Made by a program: the position numbers and the translations under genes. DNA of 7,408 nt from JBHIET01 sp046760785. GTDB taxonomy: Bacteria > Chloroflexota > Anaerolineae > B4-G1. Where the stretch lies: NCBI GenBank assembly GCA_046760785.1, contig JBHIET010000113.1, positions 1 to 7,408 of the forward strand. Direction: 5' to 3'. Below the pieces are notes generated by a model that saw only the letters and a program-made list of their open reading frames with translations, had not been told where the DNA came from and made no database searches. Positions 4,814-7,408 of the stretch are shown here, piece by piece (the stretch's first letter is position 1; every line of letters starts with the position of its first letter).

Positions 4814-6931
4814 ATGAACGGTATAGGAGTGCTCAAGAAAACGCTACTCGGCTGGTTGATCTCATTGACGCTGCTGGTTCCCGCCACATATCTGACCTAT
4901 GCTGCAGGACCGCCGACGCCACCTCCGATCTCGCCTCAGCATGACAGTGACTCGGCCCCCGTTGCATTCTCAATCATCGTCTACTCAGACGGGACTTGGG
5001 AGGGCGAAGCTCATTTCGCTCCCCTGTCGTCGGCACCGTCCAGCTTGGGATTAGAAGCGGCGCTGGATGCACAGGTACAGCGAGAGGCGGCGGCAATCTT
5101 TAGAGGTCACGGGATTCGCTACAGCTTGGACGAGAAGAAAGACGTCAATTACACCTTTTCCCTGAAGGGAGAGTACGCGAGCGAGATTGTGGAGATGGCC
5201 CTTAGCGCGGGGCACGTCGTGAAACGGCTGGATGGCCCGGTGGCCCTGTATCTGGGAGGGTTTGTACGCGAAAGCCAACCACTGACGCTTACCCTGTCGG
5301 CTAACCCTTCCACCGGCTATTCGTGGGATGTGGAGGCTCTGGATGGAAGCACCATCTCCCAGTCGAACGATGTGGAAACACACCACATCTCAGAGGGGCT
5401 GGGGGTTCTGACCAGACAGGTCATCCGGCTCGCGGCTATGGAGACAGGGCAGGTCAATCTTCGCCTGGTCTATCGCCGTCCGTGGCAGGCCGATCTCTCG
5501 CCGACCGTGGTGATCTCCATCCAGCCCGATGGCCTGGACCTTGCAGCCGCTTGTTCGACCCTCAGTATGCCCCTGCCACCCCCGGTTTCCACTCACACTT
5601 TCGAAAGTCTGAAGGGACTGCTTGGTCAAGCCTCTCAGTGGTCCACTGCCCCCTCCTCGGCGCAAGGCCTTCCCAGCGCCTACAACTGGTGCGACGAACA
5701 CGGTGGATGCACGCCCATCAAAGATCAGGGACAGTGTGGAAGCTGCTGGGCTTTCGCGACCGTCGGGCCGCTGGAAGCGCACCTCCAGGCGGCAGGGCAG
5801 ATGACCGACCTATCAGAGCAATACCTGGTTTCCTGCAATATCGAATCACCAAAGTATGGATGCGACGGCGGCTGGTTTGCTCACGACTATCACCTTAACG
5901 AGATACCGCCGAATGAAACCCAGGCCGGAGCCGTGCTGGAATCAGCGTTCCCTTATGTGGCGAGCGATGTCCCCTGCTCAGGGCCATACAATCACCCCTA
6001 CAGAATCGCCTCCTGGCATTACGTAGGAAGTTGGAGCGGTATTCCCAGCGTAGATGCGATCAAGCAAGCCATATACGACCACGGTCCAGTTGCAGCCGCC
6101 ATCTGTGCAGGCAATGAATTCCAGGACTACGATGGTGGAGTCTTCCAGACTGACGAGACTTGCGATTACACAATCAACCACGCCATCGTCCTCGTGGGAT
6201 GGAACGATTCCGAGCAAGCGTGGATCCTGCGGAACTCCTGGGGCACCGGCTGGGGCGAGAGCGGCTATATGCGCATCCAGTATGGAGTATCCCAGGTGGG
6301 GTACGCGGCGAACTACGTCATCTATAACATCCCATTGGTCGCCTCGGACTGGGTCTACCTGCCGCTGGTAGCGCGTAGCTTCGGTGCAACTCCCACTCTG
6401 TCCAACGGTGACTTCGAGGGCGGCCGCGATGGTTCCTGGAGCGAGTACTCCAGCAATGGATGGGGTCTCATCCTGCAATCATCAGACCTGCCCAGCTACG
6501 TATCTCCTCACGGAGGTAACTGGGCCACCTGGCTGGGAGGAGACGACGATGAGACCTCAACCCTCTCCCAGCAGGCAACTATTCCCTCCGATGCCACCAC
6601 GCTCAACTACTGGTACTGGATCGATTCGGAGGACTGGTGCGGCTATGATTACGCCTACGTCCGCTTTGGCTCTACCACCCTGAAGACCGACAGCCTTTGC
6701 GAGTCGAACAACACGGGGGGATGGAAGTTCCAGCAGATCAACATCACAAGTTGGCAGGGGCAGACGGTGGAACTGCGCTTCGTCGTCGAGACAGACGGGA
6801 GTCTAAATAGCAACTTTTTCCTGGACGACGTGAGCCTCTCAACGACCACAGCGTCACCCGGACTGCCCATCTCCCCCGACACGCCAGAGGCCTCGGCGGG
6901 CCACACAACTGCAACCAAGGAGTCACGATAA
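4814..6931 (+). CDS. Secreted papain-family (C1) cysteine protease with built-in chagasin-type I42 inhibitor domain
   Basis: The protein is 705 residues. The start at 4814 gives a clean signal peptide (M-N-G-I-G-V-L-K-K, hydrophobic core, cleavage near T-Y-A-A-G, about residue 30); no Shine-Dalgarno site is visible. Residues about 40-145 form an unrecognised domain. Residues about 152-241 match chagasin: N164-P-S-T-G-Y-S-W171 for the NPTTG loop, a weaker G-L-G-V-L middle loop, and R222-P-W224 for the RPW loop. The C1 peptidase follows (about 285-505): oxyanion Q305, nucleophile C311 in C-G-S-C-W-A-F, H456 in N-H-A-I-V-L-V-G-W, and N474 in R-N-S-W-G-T-G-W-G, so all catalytic residues are present. 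Extra cysteines C293 and C299, in W-C-D-E-H-G-G-C just before the active-site strand, could pair. No I29 (cathepsin-type) propeptide is seen. A V-Y-L-P-L-V segment (514-519) leads to a C-terminal domain (about 531-678; N-G-D-F-E at the start, F-F-L-D-D-V-S-L at the end) that looks like a beta-sandwich binding module. There is no sortase signal or anchor. Role: extracellular proteolysis, probably kept latent by the I42 domain (inference). Confidence 0.95.
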   Translation: MNGIGVLKKTLLGWLISLTLLVPATYLTYAAGPPTPPPISPQHDSDSAPVAFSIIVYSDGTWEGEAHFAPLSSAPSSLGLEAALDAQVQREAAAIFRGHGIRYSLDEKKDVNYTFSLKGEYASEIVEMALSAGHVVKRLDGPVALYLGGFVRESQPLTLTLSANPSTGYSWDVEALDGSTISQSNDVETHHISEGLGVLTRQVIRLAAMETGQVNLRLVYRRPWQADLSPTVVISIQPDGLDLAAACSTLSMPLPPPVSTHTFESLKGLLGQASQWSTAPSSAQGLPSAYNWCDEHGGCTPIKDQGQCGSCWAFATVGPLEAHLQAAGQMTDLSEQYLVSCNIESPKYGCDGGWFAHDYHLNEIPPNETQAGAVLESAFPYVASDVPCSGPYNHPYRIASWHYVGSWSGIPSVDAIKQAIYDHGPVAAAICAGNEFQDYDGGVFQTDETCDYTINHAIVLVGWNDSEQAWILRNSWGTGWGESGYMRIQYGVSQVGYAANYVIYNIPLVASDWVYLPLVARSFGATPTLSNGDFEGGRDGSWSEYSSNGWGLILQSSDLPSYVSPHGGNWATWLGGDDDETSTLSQQATIPSDATTLNYWYWIDSEDWCGYDYAYVRFGSTTLKTDSLCESNNTGGWKFQQINITSWQGQTVELRFVVETDGSLNSNFFLDDVSLSTTTASPGLPISPDTPEASAGHTTATKESR

Positions 6932-7028
6932 ACCAACCGACCCCAATCTGCTGATCAATCTGCTCTCTGAACAATCATTACTCAAGTCACCGGTGAAAAT
7001 ATTCCAGCCGGACATCCTCCTAACTACA

Positions 7029-7087
7029 GAGACGTAGAGTACGCGGAGCAAATCATTCTTTCATTCCCTCTGTGCACTCTGCGTCTC
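7029..7087. repeat. Inverted repeat of the 'CAGAGACGCAGAGT' type
   Basis: The 20-base arms, 7029-7048 (GAGACGTAGAGTACGCGGAG) and 7068-7087, are reverse complements at 16 of 20 positions around a 19-base AT-rich loop. All four mismatches are transitions, consistent with decay of an originally perfect palindrome. The arm sequence resembles a repeat I have often seen in spacers of environmental bacterial genomes (ACAGAGAC-CAGAG patterns). It starts 98 bases after the protease stop and may act as an RNA 3' end or be a dispersed element. Confidence 0.6.
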
Positions 7088-7154
7088 AGTTTTGAAGCGT
7101 GAGTAACTTGAGAATGTCAGATTAACATAAAGCAGGCTGCACTTGCTCGCCGGT

Positions 7155-7260
7155 GCTCGTAGCCCCCGTCCCTTCGGGCTGAGCCTCAGGACGAAGCCTC
7201 GGGGGCGCCTCAAACGAGATTTGCCCGGGGAACACGCCCTTGGGGACAAGGGCTGAGAGC
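7155..7260. repeat. GC-rich long inverted repeat, relative of the 2636-2742 element
   Basis: The outer arms 7155-7172 and 7243-7260 are complementary at 14 of 18 positions, in the pattern GCTC-NN-AGCCC-NN-GTCCC against GGGAC-NN-GGGCT-NN-GAGC. The same arm layout occurs at 2657-2674 and 2714-2731. Inside the left half, GCCCCCG (7162-7168) pairs with CGGGGGC (7200-7206). The right half contains a perfect hairpin GCCCTTG-GGGA-CAAGGGC (7236-7253), with the same GGGA loop as the right arm of the earlier element. It ends 48 bases before the promoter at 7308. Confidence 0.65.
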
Positions 7261-7307
7261 CTTTGGCCAAATGTGACATTATCAAGGTAATCGCGGTCGA
7301 ATCGCAC

Positions 7308-7336
7308 TTGACAAAATAGAACATTTGTGCTACACT
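7308..7336 (+). promoter_or_regulatory. Strong sigma-70 promoter reading out of the window
   Basis: TTGACA (7308-7313) is a perfect -35 box. A 17-base spacer leads to TACACT (7331-7336), a good -10. The predicted start is near 7343, only about 65 bases before the window ends, so the gene it serves is mostly or wholly outside. The surrounding sequence is AT-rich compared with the rest of the window. Confidence 0.78.
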
Positions 7337-7408
7337 AAAATCAAAGTGAGAAGTATGGGCGACATGACAGCGAATCGTGGTAGAGTTTGATTCGATTTCA
7401 ACTGACAG

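Larger units (their letters stand above)
6932..7408. other. 477-base intergenic region with two inverted repeats and an outward promoter
   Basis: I find no convincing gene here. The stretch holds a direct AATCTGCT repeat (6945-6961 area), an inverted repeat at 7029-7087, a GC-rich inverted repeat at 7155-7260, and a strong promoter at 7308-7336. After the promoter, ATG at 7355 opens an 11-codon frame ending with TGA at 7388-7390. Overlapping it, a frame from GTG 7377 is open to the window edge (V-V-E-F-D-S-I-S-T-D). Either could lead a gene cut by the boundary, but neither has a good ribosome site. No clear terminator follows the protease stop at 6931. Confidence 0.6.

Noticed and set aside
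5390..5782. Minus-strand open frame inside the protease gene
   Set aside because: It is a shadow of the protease, where the plus-strand frame shows the chagasin loops and the cysteine active site.
7061..7324. Minus-strand open frame of 87 codons near the right end
   Set aside because: It runs through the GC-rich inverted repeat, gives an Arg/Ser/Pro-rich product and has no ribosome site. It is best explained as repeat sequence.

Overview
The window looks like a piece of a chromosome or metagenomic contig from a GC-rich bacterium, most plausibly a Chloroflexota (Anaerolineae-like) lineage. This rests on recognised traits, not on a search. The secreted protease carries a V-Y-L-P-L-V segment that I associate with exported Chloroflexota proteins. 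There is a decayed AAA ATPase/DUF234 gene of a type common in that phylum. The spacers hold GC-rich palindromic repeats, and the promoters are ordinary sigma-70 type with 17-base spacers. I see no phage, CRISPR, tRNA, rRNA or intact transposase.

Layout from left to right. (1) A short membrane protein of unknown function (153-539, +). (2) The remnant of an AAA-family ATPase (721-1311, -). It keeps its Shine-Dalgarno site, start codon and about six codons, has lost the P-loop domain through an internal deletion, and has lost its C-terminus. A 39-bp near-perfect palindrome (1332-1370) sits over its promoter region. (3) A leftward pair of a flavin reductase (2513-1959) and a PaaI-type hotdog thioesterase (1906-1481). 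(4) A divergent promoter region (2557-2621) in which the two back-to-back -35 boxes form the inverted repeat GGTCAA-N7-TTGACC. (5) A rightward operon (2770-4704) of three overlapping genes: a Trp-rich 89-residue protein of unknown family, a DUF6036/AbiEii-like nucleotidyltransferase, and a COG1180-type radical SAM enzyme with an extra N-terminal zinc ribbon. Its leader contains a long inverted repeat (2636-2742). (6) A monocistronic secreted papain-family cysteine protease (4814-6931) whose pro-region contains a chagasin-type (I42) inhibitor domain, followed by a beta-jelly-roll-like C-terminal domain. (7) A 477-base intergenic stretch with two more inverted repeats and a strong promoter pointing out of the window.

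The two most interesting items are the three-gene nucleotidyltransferase/radical SAM operon, a toxin-antitoxin-like or RNA/protein-modifying arrangement with an unusual third partner, and the protease that seems to carry its own tight-binding inhibitor in cis. The repeat in the operon leader and the repeat near the right end share the same arm layout and look like two members of one dispersed family.
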